From Flavobacteriaceae bacterium (GTDB lineage Bacteria > Bacteroidota > Bacteroidia > Flavobacteriales > Flavobacteriaceae): a stretch of DNA of 64,000 nucleotides. The translations under genes and the position numbers were made by a program. A model generated the notes under the pieces. That model was not told the origin of the DNA. It saw nothing but the letters and a program-made list of their open reading frames with translations, and made no database searches. Positions within the stretch are counted from its first letter, which is position 1, and every line of letters starts with the position of its first letter. The stretch is from positions 3,286,501 to 3,350,500 of the forward strand of contig CP046177.1 in the NCBI GenBank assembly GCA_014075215.1, read 5' to 3'. Positions 9,589-19,282 of this stretch are shown here, piece by piece.

Positions 9589-10800
9589 TCAGGCATTTTT
9601 AACCTTCAATCGCTTCATTCTTTTCTTTACATTTCCTTGTACTACGTAATGGTCAATTGTCGGGGCAAATACGTTCATCAACAGAATAGCTAGAAATACT
9701 CCTTCCGGATACGCCGGATTGAATACACGAATCATAATTGAGAAAAAGCCAATCAAAAATCCGTAAATCCATTTTCCTTTATTCGTTTGTGATGCCGTAA
9801 CCGGATCGGTTGCCATATAGACCGCTCCAAATGCCAGTCCGCCAATCATCAGGTGCTCCCACCAGGCAGTGCTCATCAAACGGTAAAACTTACTGGTATC
9901 TGAAATAATATGGGCATCGACAATAAGGTTAAAAATCATTCCCATGACTGCTGCTCCTATAAAAGTAGCTATTATGATTCTCCAGCTTCCGACCTTTGTA
10001 AAAATCAGGAATGCTGCGCCTAGTAAGATTAAAAATGCAGAGGTTTCTCCTACGGAACCCGGGATAAAACCAAAAAACATATCCCAGTGATCGTATGTTG
10101 TTGTTAAATTTTGCGCATAACTTCCCAGAATCGTCTCCCCGGAAATAGCATCGGGAGTTCCGGTTCTTTTTACGGCATCATATACCCAAACTTTATCTCC
10201 GGTCATCCATGTCGGGTATGCAAAAAATAAAAAAGCCCTGATCGTCAGAGCAGGGTTTAAGATGTTCATTCCTGTTCCGCCAAATACTTCTTTTCCGATC
10301 ACTACTCCAAATACAACAGCAACGGCCAGCATCCATAAAGGGGTGTCTACCGGAACAATCAGAGGGACCAACATTCCTGTTACCAGATACCCTTCTTCTA
10401 CTTCGTGTCCTTTGATGACTGCAAAAACAAATTCAACGGCCAAACCAACCGCATAAGAAACCACTACTAACGGCAATACTTTGATAATCCCGATCCAAAA
10501 GTTTTTCCAGGTCAGGAAACTGTCCATCACGGAAAATTCCGTAGCAATTCCTTTTGCCGCATCAATTGCCGCATAATGTTGATATCCCGCATTAAACATA
10601 CCGAACAATAAGCACGGAATCAATGCCATAATGACGGTATTCATCGTACGTTTTAAATCATCCGCTGCTTTAATATGAGTTCCGCCGTGTGTTACTTCAT
10701 TTGGCAAATACAAAAACGTATGAATGGCATTAAATGCAGGAGCCATTTTGGTTCCTTTATATTTTTCTTTTAAATTATGTAAGGTACTTTTTAAGCCCAT
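9589..10800 (-). CDS. nqrB: Na+-NQR subunit B (covalent FMN, membrane)
   Basis: Polytopic subunit of 403 residues, likely the main Na+ and quinone site. The PGSVGETSAF motif holds Thr253, the expected covalent FMN attachment residue. GGTGMNILNPA and FGAVYMATDPVTA are further NqrB/RnfD signatures. It starts 13 nt after the nqrA stop, which indicates co-transcription. Confidence 0.96.
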   Translation of the reverse strand: MGLKSTLHNLKEKYKGTKMAPAFNAIHTFLYLPNEVTHGGTHIKAADDLKRTMNTVIMALIPCLLFGMFNAGYQHYAAIDAAKGIATEFSVMDSFLTWKNFWIGIIKVLPLVVVSYAVGLAVEFVFAVIKGHEVEEGYLVTGMLVPLIVPVDTPLWMLAVAVVFGVVIGKEVFGGTGMNILNPALTIRAFLFFAYPTWMTGDKVWVYDAVKRTGTPDAISGETILGSYAQNLTTTYDHWDMFFGFIPGSVGETSAFLILLGAAFLIFTKVGSWRIIIATFIGAAVMGMIFNLIVDAHIISDTSKFYRLMSTAWWEHLMIGGLAFGAVYMATDPVTASQTNKGKWIYGFLIGFFSIMIRVFNPAYPEGVFLAILLMNVFAPTIDHYVVQGNVKKRMKRLKVKNA

Positions 10801-10813
10801 CTTATCGTAAATT

Positions 10814-12163
10814 TTAGCCTAATTCTTGTTTCATTAAATCCAACCCTTCTCTCACAATTTTTTGGTGAGGTTGTTTTGAAACACAGATAAATTCTGTCAA
10901 TGCAAAATCCTCCGGAGCTACCTCATATCCTCCCAACTTTTCCATTTCATCTAAGTCTTTGTACATACAGGCTTTTAAAAATTGCAACGGGTATATGTCC
11001 AAAGGGAATACATTTTCGTATGATCCCGTTATTACAAAAGCTCTGTGCTCTCCATTTGTATTTGTGTTTAGATCATATTTTTTCTTTGGATTCAGCCAGG
11101 AAAAAGTAAGTGCTCTGGAGACAGATATTTTGTTAAAAACAGGTTTATTCCATCCAAAAAACTCATAATCATCTCCTTCCGGAATTGCAGTAATCTGATT
11201 GTCATAATATCCTAAAAAACCTTCTTTGGCAACTTGAGTTCCAGACAAAATATTTCCACTGATGATTCTTGTATTATCAGCTTTTAAGTTGTCTTTTACA
11301 ATCTTACTAATCGTAGCTCCGCCAACAACGGTTACATAAGCCGGGTTTTCAAATCGGGAGCCCGATAATGCAACGGTTCGGGTTAAATTAAACTTCCCCG
11401 TTAAAAACAGTTCTCCGATGACTACTAAGTCTTGCGGGGTTATCACCCAAACTATTTCTCCTTTGTTTATCGGATCAATTCGCGCAATTTGAGTACTTAC
11501 ATTTCCGGCAGGATGTGGCCCGGAAATGGTATGAAGTTCAATATTTTTTAATCCGTTAAAAGGCGAATTCGAATTTTTAGCAACAGAAACATGTACTTTT
11601 CCTTCCGTTAGTTTGGAAACAAGAGTCAATGCTGCTTGCAATTCATTCTCTTTTCCTACTAAGGTATAATCGTAATCTGCTGCCAACGGTGCACTGGCAT
11701 ATGCGGATATAAAAATTGCTTTGGGTGCTTGGTTCGGATTCGCAACCACATCATACGGACGTTGTTTTATAAAAGGCCAGCAGCCTGAAGCAAACAAGTG
11801 ATTTTTTACTTCTTCCGCAGACATCTTATCTATATCTTGCTTGCCAAAATCTTTAAACTTCTGTTTTCTGTCGGCAAGAATTTTTAATGCCAGTATTTTG
11901 CGTTTTGCTCCACGTACAATCTCTGTTACTTTTCCGCTTACAGGACTGGAAAATAAAATACGTTCATCACTTTTTGAATGAAAAAGAGCTTCGCCTGCTT
12001 TTACAGTTGTTCCTTCTTTTGCGATAAGTTTCGGGATGATTCCGTGGAAGTCTTCTGGTTTTAAGGCAAATACTCCGTCTGTAGAGATATGTGTAGTGGT
12101 GTGTTCTGCTTCGCCAATCAGCTTAATGTTTAAGCCTTTTCTGGTACGAATGTCTTTTGACAT
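10814..12163 (-). CDS. nqrA: Na+-NQR subunit A
   Basis: Peripheral cytoplasmic subunit of 449 residues. The N-terminus carries a lipoyl/barrel-like segment (LKPEDFHGIIPKLIAKEGTTVKAGEALF), followed by the NqrA core. First gene of nqrABCDEF. A TAnnTTTG promoter-like element lies about 38 bp upstream, and the T9SS Plug gene diverges from the same 194-bp region. Confidence 0.95.
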   Translation of the reverse strand: MSKDIRTRKGLNIKLIGEAEHTTTHISTDGVFALKPEDFHGIIPKLIAKEGTTVKAGEALFHSKSDERILFSSPVSGKVTEIVRGAKRKILALKILADRKQKFKDFGKQDIDKMSAEEVKNHLFASGCWPFIKQRPYDVVANPNQAPKAIFISAYASAPLAADYDYTLVGKENELQAALTLVSKLTEGKVHVSVAKNSNSPFNGLKNIELHTISGPHPAGNVSTQIARIDPINKGEIVWVITPQDLVVIGELFLTGKFNLTRTVALSGSRFENPAYVTVVGGATISKIVKDNLKADNTRIISGNILSGTQVAKEGFLGYYDNQITAIPEGDDYEFFGWNKPVFNKISVSRALTFSWLNPKKKYDLNTNTNGEHRAFVITGSYENVFPLDIYPLQFLKACMYKDLDEMEKLGGYEVAPEDFALTEFICVSKQPHQKIVREGLDLMKQELG

Positions 12164-12200
12164 GATATTTCCGAAAAAATTAGTTATCTAAAAAATCATG

Positions 12201-12208
12201 CAAATTTA
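12201..12208 (-). promoter_or_regulatory. candidate -7 element for nqrA operon
   Basis: On the minus strand this reads TAAATTTG, matching the Bacteroidetes -7 consensus TAnnTTTG, and lies about 38 bp before the nqrA start. No convincing -33 TTTG is seen, so the call is tentative. Confidence 0.45.
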
Positions 12209-12316
12209 ATTATTTTACAGGTGTTTTATAGTATAAAAGGTATCTTATCTTATGTTTTTAAAATTATTTATAATCATTCTAAATTAATGTTTGCCATATA
12301 CACAATTTTATTTTAG

Positions 12317-12324
12317 TAGGTTTG
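12317..12324 (+). promoter_or_regulatory. candidate -7 element for the T9SS Plug gene
   Basis: TAGGTTTG fits TAnnTTTG, 33 bp before the start codon. A TTTG at 12290-12293 could be the -33 element, although the spacing (23 bp) is slightly long. Confidence 0.5.
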
Positions 12325-12357
12325 TTTTATAAATGGTGAACTCAGTCGGAATTCCAT

Positions 12358-13587
12358 ATGAAAAATTATCTTCTTATTTATTTAATTCTCTTTATAAACA
12401 ATCCTTTATTTAATCAAGAGCATATTATTTCAACGATTAAATCTGTTGAACTAAGGCCTTTGGCTCCTAATCAATTTTCATCAATTGTACCTTTAGGCAC
12501 CGTATTGGAATTATCTTTTGACGATTTGGATGCCGATCAAAAAAATTACTATTATAAAGTTGAGCACATGAGTCATGATTGGAAACCGAGCAGGCTCATG
12601 TCAAATCAATACATAGACGGGTTTCAGTCTAATATTATATTGGATGTCAATAATTCATTTAACACTTTTCAGAATTATACGCATTATGCTGTTAAAATTC
12701 CAAACCGGAATACTATTATTACTAAAAGCGGCAACTATTTACTGTCTGTTTTAAACGAATATGACGAAGTTGTTTTTACCAGGAGGTTTGTACTCTATGA
12801 AGATGCTGTTATTGTGGGAGTAGCAACTTCCAGAAGCAGAAATGTAAAAACGCTAAACACAGAGCAAACAGTTCAATTTACTGTAAATTATTCGTCACTT
12901 GCTATTAACAATCCCAATCAGGAAATACATGTTGCAGTGATACAAAATCAAAATTGGGATTCAGCGATTACCGGTTTACAACCTCAATTTTTCAGAGCCA
13001 ATCAGCTTATCTACAGGTACATCAACAAAAGTAATTTCAGTGGAGGAAACCAGTATTTGAATTTTGACAGTAAGATTCTCAGAAACAAAAGCATCAATAT
13101 TGTAAAAATAGAAAGAAAAGAAGTGTATCATCATTATCTTTTGCCCTTTAAAAAGAGAAGATATCCTTCTTATTCGTACAATCCCGACATCAATGGTCAA
13201 TTTGTGATCAGGACTTTAGAGGGAGCAGATAATGACACCGAAGCAGATTATGCCATGATGCATTTCACTTTTATATCCGAAGAAATTGCAGCTAAAGATG
13301 TATATATTTTTGGAGGCTTTAATAACTTTGAACTCACACCGGAAAATAAGATGAGCTATGATGAAGATATGGGCGTGTATTTTGCAAATATCTTATTAAA
13401 ACAGGGGTTTTATAACTACACCTATATTACTAAAGATAATGATGAAACAGTTTATTACGGTGACATTATGGGTGATTTTTCTGTTACGGAAAATGAATAT
13501 ACTGTCATTGTATACTTTAAACAAATAGGGGGATTATATGATCGTGTAATAGGTGTGGGCAATTCCTATTTTGCAGGAGAGCGATAG
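12358..13587 (+). CDS. type IX secretion system Plug protein (DUF5103)
   Basis: A 409-residue secreted protein. An N-terminal hydrophobic signal (YLLIYLILFINNPLF) is followed by a beta-rich domain (KSVELRPLAP, YYKVEHMSHDWKPS) and a C-terminal Ig/starch-binding-like segment (VYIFGGFNNFELTPENKM). This is the DUF5103 family, whose Flavobacterium member (Fjoh_1759) plugs the SprA translocon pore from the periplasm. It diverges from nqrA. The role is taken from the family. Its presence fits the gldD/gldE genes and the T9SS cargo at the other end of the window. Confidence 0.85.
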   Translation: MKNYLLIYLILFINNPLFNQEHIISTIKSVELRPLAPNQFSSIVPLGTVLELSFDDLDADQKNYYYKVEHMSHDWKPSRLMSNQYIDGFQSNIILDVNNSFNTFQNYTHYAVKIPNRNTIITKSGNYLLSVLNEYDEVVFTRRFVLYEDAVIVGVATSRSRNVKTLNTEQTVQFTVNYSSLAINNPNQEIHVAVIQNQNWDSAITGLQPQFFRANQLIYRYINKSNFSGGNQYLNFDSKILRNKSINIVKIERKEVYHHYLLPFKKRRYPSYSYNPDINGQFVIRTLEGADNDTEADYAMMHFTFISEEIAAKDVYIFGGFNNFELTPENKMSYDEDMGVYFANILLKQGFYNYTYITKDNDETVYYGDIMGDFSVTENEYTVIVYFKQIGGLYDRVIGVGNSYFAGER

Positions 13588-13636
13588 TACTGTAAAATTT
13601 GTGATTTTTTAACAAAAAATACTATATTAGCCGGGT

Positions 13637-14023
13637 ATGGTTCGAAAAATAACAAAAGGAATTGGAGTTTTAGTAAAGACAATGTATGAGGGTATTTTGT
13701 TACGAAATTTAAATACGTATCACAATTTTAGTTATTATATCACCATAGAAAATAAGTCTGCAGATACCGTACAATTAATAAATAGGTATTGGGAAATATT
13801 TGATTCTTTAAATGTTACCGAAATAGTAAAAGGAGAAGGGGTCGTGGGGCAAACACCTATACTGAAACCACAAGATGTATACACCTACAAATCCGGATGC
13901 ATTTTACATTCCGATATAGGTACTACGAAAGGATTCTTTACGATGACGGATATTGATTCTTTAGAAACCTTTGCCGTGACTATTCCCAGTTCTCAACTAA
14001 TAACACCGTCAGCATTAAACTAA
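13637..14023 (+). CDS. apaG: ApaG domain protein
   Basis: 128 residues forming one ApaG beta-sandwich domain. It shows the signature GEGVVGQTPILKPQDVYTYKSG and a C-terminal TIPSSQLITP strand. ApaG proteins have been linked to Co2+/Mg2+ handling, but their biochemical role is unclear. The end overlaps or abuts the DUF3667 frame. Confidence 0.9.
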   Translation: MVRKITKGIGVLVKTMYEGILLRNLNTYHNFSYYITIENKSADTVQLINRYWEIFDSLNVTEIVKGEGVVGQTPILKPQDVYTYKSGCILHSDIGTTKGFFTMTDIDSLETFAVTIPSSQLITPSALN

Positions 14024-15153
14024 TTAGGAGAAAAAAACAGCTTGTTTCTTATAAAGAACCTGAATGCTACAATTGCGGGTATCCGTTTTCAGGGCATGAG
14101 AATTTTTGTCCGTATTGCGGGCAAAAAAATAAAAGAAAAAGAATTACTTTTAAAAACTTTATTGTTGAGGTGTTTAACGGCTTTTTTTCTCTGGATGCAA
14201 AATTCTGGATGACCATCATTCCTTTATTAACAAAACCCGGCAAAGTCTCCAGAGATTTTATTAATGGAAAAAGAGTACGTTATTCAAATCCTTTTCAGTT
14301 TTATCTGACTGTCTCCATTATTTTCTTTTTGATTTTAAGTGTAACCAACAAGTATCAGGAGTTTACCAGGCTTGGTGAAAATGCTACGAATACCAATTTC
14401 TCAATTATTGATTTCCAGGAAACTAACAAAAAAGAAATAGACTCTCTTGTTCATAAAGCACAAACAAATTTAAACAGTGAAATAAAAAAGATAGATTCTA
14501 TAAACCCCAATATACTAGCCTTTATTCCTGAAGAAATCAAAGATTCCATACAAGCAGAAATTAAAAACCCCAAAGAACTCGGAGATATTGATTTTGATGA
14601 TAAAAACGGACGTATTACCAAAATGGTCAATTATCAAAAAAAGCATCCCGAAGTTAGTATAGATTCGGCATTAACCAGCCTGGGAGCGCAAAAAACTTTT
14701 TTTAACAGATTCTTATATACCAGAGCCGGCAAGGTGAATTCTTTTTTGAAAAACACCAGTGAGGAAAATAATAAATTACGAAAAGAGATTATCTCTTATG
14801 CGTCTGTTTCTATTTTTATATTCCTTCCTTTTTTCACATTATTTCTTAGGTTTATTTATATCAGAAGAAAGTTTACCTATGTAGAGCATCTCATCTTTGT
14901 TTTTCATACACAAACGGTATTCTTTATCTTATTAACCCTTTTTTACACTTTAAATATGATTACGAAAAATGACTATATCATCTTGATATTTTCATTTATC
15001 TTCTTGATATACCTGCTTATTGCTATGAAACATTTTTACAAACAAAGGTATTTTAAAACATTTATTAAGTTTTTAATCATAAATTTCGCTTTTATATTTA
15101 TGGCCTCTATAGGGTTTGGAGTTTTATCAATTATAACATTTATATTGTACTAA
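14014..15153 (+). CDS. DUF3667 zinc-ribbon membrane protein, start codon uncertain
   Basis: The N-terminus carries a zinc ribbon (ECYNCGYPFSGHENFCPYCGQKN). It is followed by a GFFSLDAKFWMTIIPLLTKPGKVSRDF motif, a hydrophilic middle and four or more C-terminal membrane helices, all typical of DUF3667. The frame is open from the TGA at 13954-13956, but it contains no ATG, GTG or TTG before a GTG at 14170, which would remove the zinc ribbon. An ATT at 14014, giving ATT-AAA-CTA, is the most plausible start if not a mutated ATG. Function of the family is unknown. The 3' end overlaps the convergent NRDE gene by 14 bp. Confidence 0.75.
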   Translation: MKLIRRKKQLVSYKEPECYNCGYPFSGHENFCPYCGQKNKRKRITFKNFIVEVFNGFFSLDAKFWMTIIPLLTKPGKVSRDFINGKRVRYSNPFQFYLTVSIIFFLILSVTNKYQEFTRLGENATNTNFSIIDFQETNKKEIDSLVHKAQTNLNSEIKKIDSINPNILAFIPEEIKDSIQAEIKNPKELGDIDFDDKNGRITKMVNYQKKHPEVSIDSALTSLGAQKTFFNRFLYTRAGKVNSFLKNTSEENNKLRKEIISYASVSIFIFLPFFTLFLRFIYIRRKFTYVEHLIFVFHTQTVFFILLTLFYTLNMITKNDYIILIFSFIFLIYLLIAMKHFYKQRYFKTFIKFLIINFAFIFMASIGFGVLSIITFILY

Positions 15154-15850
15154 GCATTGCTGAAGTCTTTTTATCGTGTACAAAATCCAAATAGTGTAAT
15201 GTTACATGTTCCTTTTCTTTTTTTACGGATGTAATACTTACCGTTTCTACAAAAGGTCGTTTCATTTTCAATGCCGTCTCCTGTGTTCCTCTTTCCGTAT
15301 CCTGATGAAATCGCATCACCTCTTCCTGATTGAGATCGCCTTCTTCTAACCAATCATTAAACCAGTTGGCTCTGTCTTGTTTCATTTGAGCGTCATACAA
15401 CGTAGATGACGACCAAATTTTAGGCTCATTTTTTAGTTCCTTAACATGTTTTTTAATTCCATCCCAAACTAACTCATACACTGATAACTTTGTATTCCAA
15501 TCAATTAAAACAATAGTAAAAGGTTCTATGTTTTCAAAATTAAATTCATAGATAGTACTCAATAGATTTTTAGCTTTCAACAATTTCCTGACAATAACGC
15601 CTCTACTCATCTTGTAAAAAGCGTTATGCTTATGTTTTTCAAAACCTCCGTTTAGTAAACAGACCAATCTTTTTTTCTCACTAATCCCAATCCATGTACC
15701 TCCTGCTAATTCGTCTTTCGGATATACCATCTTCACTCCATTTTCTACATAGGTCATAGGAGCAATCGCTTTTCGATTCGGATTTTCATCTCTATTAGAT
15801 GTAAAAATAAAATCCTTATTATCAATCGGGATGTAGGTTACCGTACACAT
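15140..15850 (-). CDS. NRDE (TANGO2-like) family protein
   Basis: 236 residues beginning MCTVTYIP, with Cys2 as the likely N-terminal nucleophile after Met removal. SNRDENPNRKA is the family-naming NRDE motif, and GGTWIGISEKKRLVCLLNGG follows. The family resembles Ntn hydrolases, and the eukaryotic TANGO2 member has been linked to heme handling and lipid metabolism. No substrate can be inferred. It is convergent with the DUF3667 gene. Confidence 0.88.
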   Translation of the reverse strand: MCTVTYIPIDNKDFIFTSNRDENPNRKAIAPMTYVENGVKMVYPKDELAGGTWIGISEKKRLVCLLNGGFEKHKHNAFYKMSRGVIVRKLLKAKNLLSTIYEFNFENIEPFTIVLIDWNTKLSVYELVWDGIKKHVKELKNEPKIWSSSTLYDAQMKQDRANWFNDWLEEGDLNQEEVMRFHQDTERGTQETALKMKRPFVETVSITSVKKEKEHVTLHYLDFVHDKKTSAMLSTI

Positions 15851-15900
15851 AAAAAATATTCAACATAAATATAGTTCAAATCTACAAGAAAAAACGGATA

Positions 15901-16062
15901 GAGGCCTTTGCAAAATTGATTTGGCAAAAAAGTTCGATACCCGAAGAAAATTTTCAACCGGAGTAACCTGTTGGTTTTGAGGATTTAAAATTTTCGAGAA
16001 GGAAGAAATTTGAAGCCAAATCAATTTCAATACGGAATATATCTCTATTTTGCAAAGGTCTC
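15901..16062. mobile_element. 162-bp MITE-like element with terminal inverted repeats and target duplication
   Basis: The left end GAGGCCTTTGCAAAA and the right end TTTTGCAAAGGTCTC form a 15-bp inverted repeat with one mismatch. The 5-bp sequence GGATA flanks both sides (15896-15900 and 16063-16067), indicating transposition. No transposase is encoded. Both arms continue into ATTGATTTGGC. A solo copy of one end lies at 3871-3916. It sits between the NRDE gene and pruA, close to the pruA promoter region. Confidence 0.85.
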
Positions 16063-16125
16063 GGATAATTAATTGTAACTTTATACTATCAAAATGAATA
16101 GACGCTAACATATAACATAAATAAA

Positions 16126-17754
16126 ATGGGAAAAGGTTTTTTTCAAGTACCAACAGCTAATAACGAACCTGTAAAATCATATGCTCCCGGAAGCACCGAA
16201 AGAGCTGCGGTTTCTGCTCAATACACAACCTACTTTAATGGATTTGCAGATATACCCATGTATATTGGAAATGAAGAAATAAGAACCGGAAACACCAAAA
16301 ATATAGCTCCTCCTCATGACCACCGGCATATAGTTGGTCAATACCATGTGGGAAACAAAGATCACATTCAAAGAGCCATCACTACAGCTTTAGAAGCAAG
16401 AAAAAACTGGTCTCAAATTCCCTGGACAGAAAGAGCAGCTATTTTCTTAAAAGCTGCAAGTTTGATTGCCGGTCCGCACAGAGCAAAGCTCAATGCTGCT
16501 ACGATGATAGCCCAGTCCAAAACAATACATCAGGCTGAAATTGACGCTGCTTGTGAGCTAATAGATTTTTTAAATTTCAATGTTGCATTCATGTCTCAGA
16601 TATATGCGGATCAGCCGGATTCTGCAGAAGAAATCTGGAACAGGGTTGAATACAGACCCTTAGAAGGGTTTATATATGCTGTTACCCCTTTTAATTTTAC
16701 TGCCATTGCAGGTAATCTGCCTGCCAGTGCCGCTATGATGGGGAACACTGTCGTATGGAAGCCATCTGATCACCAAATTTTCTCTGCAAAAGTGATAATG
16801 GACGTATTTAAGGAAGCCGGCCTACCGGATGGAGTAATTAATGTCGTATACGGAGATCCGGTAATGATTACGGATACCGTATTGGCAAGCACTGATTTTG
16901 CCGGGATTCATTTTACAGGATCTACCTATGTATTCAAAGAAATTTGGAAAAAAACCGGAGAACATATTCATAATTATAAGACCTACCCTAGAATTGTAGG
17001 AGAAACCGGAGGTAAAGATTTTATCATTGCACACCCTTCCGCAGATGCAAAACAAGTAGCAACGGGAATTTCTCGTGGAGCTTTTGAATTTCAGGGTCAA
17101 AAATGTTCTGCCGCTTCAAGGGTATATTTACCGAAATCAATAGCTGAAAAAATCTTAAATTATGTAAAAGAAGATATTGCATCTTTTAAAATGGGTTCAC
17201 CCGAAGATATGAGTCATTTTATTACTGCTGTAATCCATGAAAATTCTTTTGATAAGTTAGCTTCATACATAGATAATGCGAAATCTGATCCAAATGCAGA
17301 AGTAATTGCCGGCGGGAAGTATGACAAGTCCAAAGGGTATTTTGTTGAACCTACCGTAATTTTGACTAAATATCCTAAATACACAACTATGTGTACTGAG
17401 TTATTTGGCCCTGTTGTTACCGTATATATTTATGACGATGAAGATTGGTCGGAGACATTGCAACTGGTAGATCAAACATCCGAATATGCTTTGACAGGAG
17501 CTGTGTTTGCTACCGACAGATATGCTGTCACGGAAGCAACCAAAGCATTGGAAAATTGTGCGGGGAATTTCTATATCAATGATAAACCTACCGGTGCTGT
17601 CGTGGGCCAACAACCTTTTGGAGGGGCCAGAGCTTCGGGAACCAATGACAAAGCCGGGTCTGCTCAAAACTTATTGCGCTGGGTATCACCAAGGCTCATT
17701 AAAGAAACTTTTGTAACTCCAACAAATTACAGATATCCCTTTCTCGGGGAATAA
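16126..17754 (+). CDS. pruA: L-glutamate gamma-semialdehyde (P5C) dehydrogenase
   Basis: Oxidises glutamate semialdehyde (1-pyrroline-5-carboxylate) to glutamate with NAD+, the second step of proline breakdown. The catalytic Cys327 lies in GQKCSAASR and the general-base Glu293 in VGETGGKDF. YAVTPFNFTAIAGNLP is the cofactor-binding stretch. Its 542 residues match the stand-alone enzyme, with no proline dehydrogenase domain. A 17-bp string (TTAATTGTAACTTTATA, 16071-16087) upstream recurs before the metalloprotease gene at 19414-19430 and may be promoter-related. Confidence 0.95.
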   Translation: MGKGFFQVPTANNEPVKSYAPGSTERAAVSAQYTTYFNGFADIPMYIGNEEIRTGNTKNIAPPHDHRHIVGQYHVGNKDHIQRAITTALEARKNWSQIPWTERAAIFLKAASLIAGPHRAKLNAATMIAQSKTIHQAEIDAACELIDFLNFNVAFMSQIYADQPDSAEEIWNRVEYRPLEGFIYAVTPFNFTAIAGNLPASAAMMGNTVVWKPSDHQIFSAKVIMDVFKEAGLPDGVINVVYGDPVMITDTVLASTDFAGIHFTGSTYVFKEIWKKTGEHIHNYKTYPRIVGETGGKDFIIAHPSADAKQVATGISRGAFEFQGQKCSAASRVYLPKSIAEKILNYVKEDIASFKMGSPEDMSHFITAVIHENSFDKLASYIDNAKSDPNAEVIAGGKYDKSKGYFVEPTVILTKYPKYTTMCTELFGPVVTVYIYDDEDWSETLQLVDQTSEYALTGAVFATDRYAVTEATKALENCAGNFYINDKPTGAVVGQQPFGGARASGTNDKAGSAQNLLRWVSPRLIKETFVTPTNYRYPFLGE

Positions 17755-18118
17755 CAACCATTTTAAGTTTAAATGAGTTCACTGTAATACTGTTTCTGAT
17801 TTACAAATATTCAACTAAAAAAAACAGTCATTTTTTTGATTAAACAACACTGCTGTCCGTACGTTGAAAATAAGATCGCTTCCGTTTTTAGATGCAAAAA
17901 TATAGATTCATTACTTTCATATTTCTAGCTTCTATTATCTTTAATCTAGTAGTAAAACGGTCTTATCTCAAAAGATTTGGGAAGTTATGATCAGACAAAA
18001 AAGAGCAATTTTTAATAAATTTAAAATCTAATGGGTATAATTTCTTTATCTTCCGATAGAATTGTTATACTATTTCTGATTTAAAATTTATCTATAAATC
18101 TTATTTTATATCAAGTTG
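17755..18118. other. gene-free AT-rich region with degenerate repeats
   Basis: No coding frame is supported here. Two stretches, TACTGTTTCTGATTT near 17781 and TATACTATTTCTGATTTAAA near 18067, resemble the arm of the palindromic repeat at 22146-22221. The right end is the target sequence ATCAAGTTG (18110-18118) next to the IS4-type element. Confidence 0.5.
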
Positions 18119-19282
18119 CTAAGTACATGACAAAAATTTAGTCAAGTTCATATTGTTTTGATTTACAGGGTTTAATAGCACAGAAGCGATATAATCTAAT
18201 CCATATTTGAATATGCTTTTAGCCATTCTTCCATGCTTTTTTATTTTGATAGGCTTAATCTGATGTAAATATATACCAACTTTGTAACACCATACGAAAG
18301 CCATCATTACAAACAGTACTAAATTTTTCAATACGCTTAATATCTTGCAGGTGTGTGTTTTAAAGCAATGAAAGCCACTGGCTTTCATTGCTTTAAAACA
18401 CATCTCTATCTGCCATCGTTCTTTGTATTGTTCAAAGGCCTTATCAGGAGCGTTGAACGATACAATGATTAAGAAATCAGGCTTTCCATTTTTTGGGTAC
18501 AACTTGCATCCGGAAAGGAAACAAAGCTGACCATTAACACGTACAATTTTAGGATAATACACAAACTCATTGATCTTATGTGGATTAAACAAGTGAAATA
18601 CTTTGATGGTTTTGTTCTTATCAGGAAGCTCTACCTTAAAGTTGTTTCGAATGCGGATATAATATTTGATTCCATTTGTATTCAAGAAATCCAACCAATG
18701 ATTACCTACAAACTCTCTATCGGCTACAATGGATTTAATAACATCTTTGCCAAAAAGTCTTATGAAACGATTCACAAGATCAATACGCTCCTGACTGTTA
18801 GAGTTCCCTGGCTTATCTAACATAGTAAATAACAATGGGAAGGCAACACCTTTATAGACAACTCCCAACACGGCACCGTCAATTAATAAGCGTGTAATAA
18901 ATGGGAAGGCAACACCTTTATAGACAACTCCCAACATAAAAATGTTGATGTTGGTCTGACCAAACTTCCAATTGGTCCTATCAATACTCAAGATCAATCC
19001 CTCTTGCTTAGGAAGGAGACTAAATATAAGACGAGCGATCAAATCTCCATCCAACGAATAATCAGCAATAAATCTTTGAATACGTCTGAGTGATGACTTC
19101 GAATCTACTGAGGTCTCAAAAGCGTTGGCTACCTTTTCAAAGGTAACTGTCTGTACCTTACAGAGGGCGATAATGAAATGTGATATGAGTTTGATTCTTG
19201 CCAAATTGATCTTACCTTGGAAATGAGAACTTAAAACTGAATTTAATTCACTACTTTTAGTGGAAGCATTGGTTTTTTTCAT
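18119..19282 (-). CDS. IS4-type (DDE) transposase with a 22-residue internal duplication
   Basis: 387 residues. The DDE residues appear as Asp101 (SIDRTNW), Asp188 (VADREF) and Glu293 (KERWQIEMCFKAMK), the last in the YREK-like block. LGVVYKGVAFP occurs twice, at residues 117-127 and 139-149, because a 37-bp segment is repeated 66 bp apart (18834-18870 and 18900-18936). The insertion keeps frame but lies between the first two catalytic Asp residues, so activity is uncertain. All three acidic residues are retained. Confidence 0.88.
   Translation of the reverse strand: MKKTNASTKSSELNSVLSSHFQGKINLARIKLISHFIIALCKVQTVTFEKVANAFETSVDSKSSLRRIQRFIADYSLDGDLIARLIFSLLPKQEGLILSIDRTNWKFGQTNINIFMLGVVYKGVAFPFITRLLIDGAVLGVVYKGVAFPLLFTMLDKPGNSNSQERIDLVNRFIRLFGKDVIKSIVADREFVGNHWLDFLNTNGIKYYIRIRNNFKVELPDKNKTIKVFHLFNPHKINEFVYYPKIVRVNGQLCFLSGCKLYPKNGKPDFLIIVSFNAPDKAFEQYKERWQIEMCFKAMKASGFHCFKTHTCKILSVLKNLVLFVMMAFVWCYKVGIYLHQIKPIKIKKHGRMAKSIFKYGLDYIASVLLNPVNQNNMNLTKFLSCT

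Noticed and set aside
15860..16153. Minus-strand 97-codon frame upstream of pruA
   Set aside because: It runs across the 162-bp mobile element and into pruA; no similarity and an unlikely composition.
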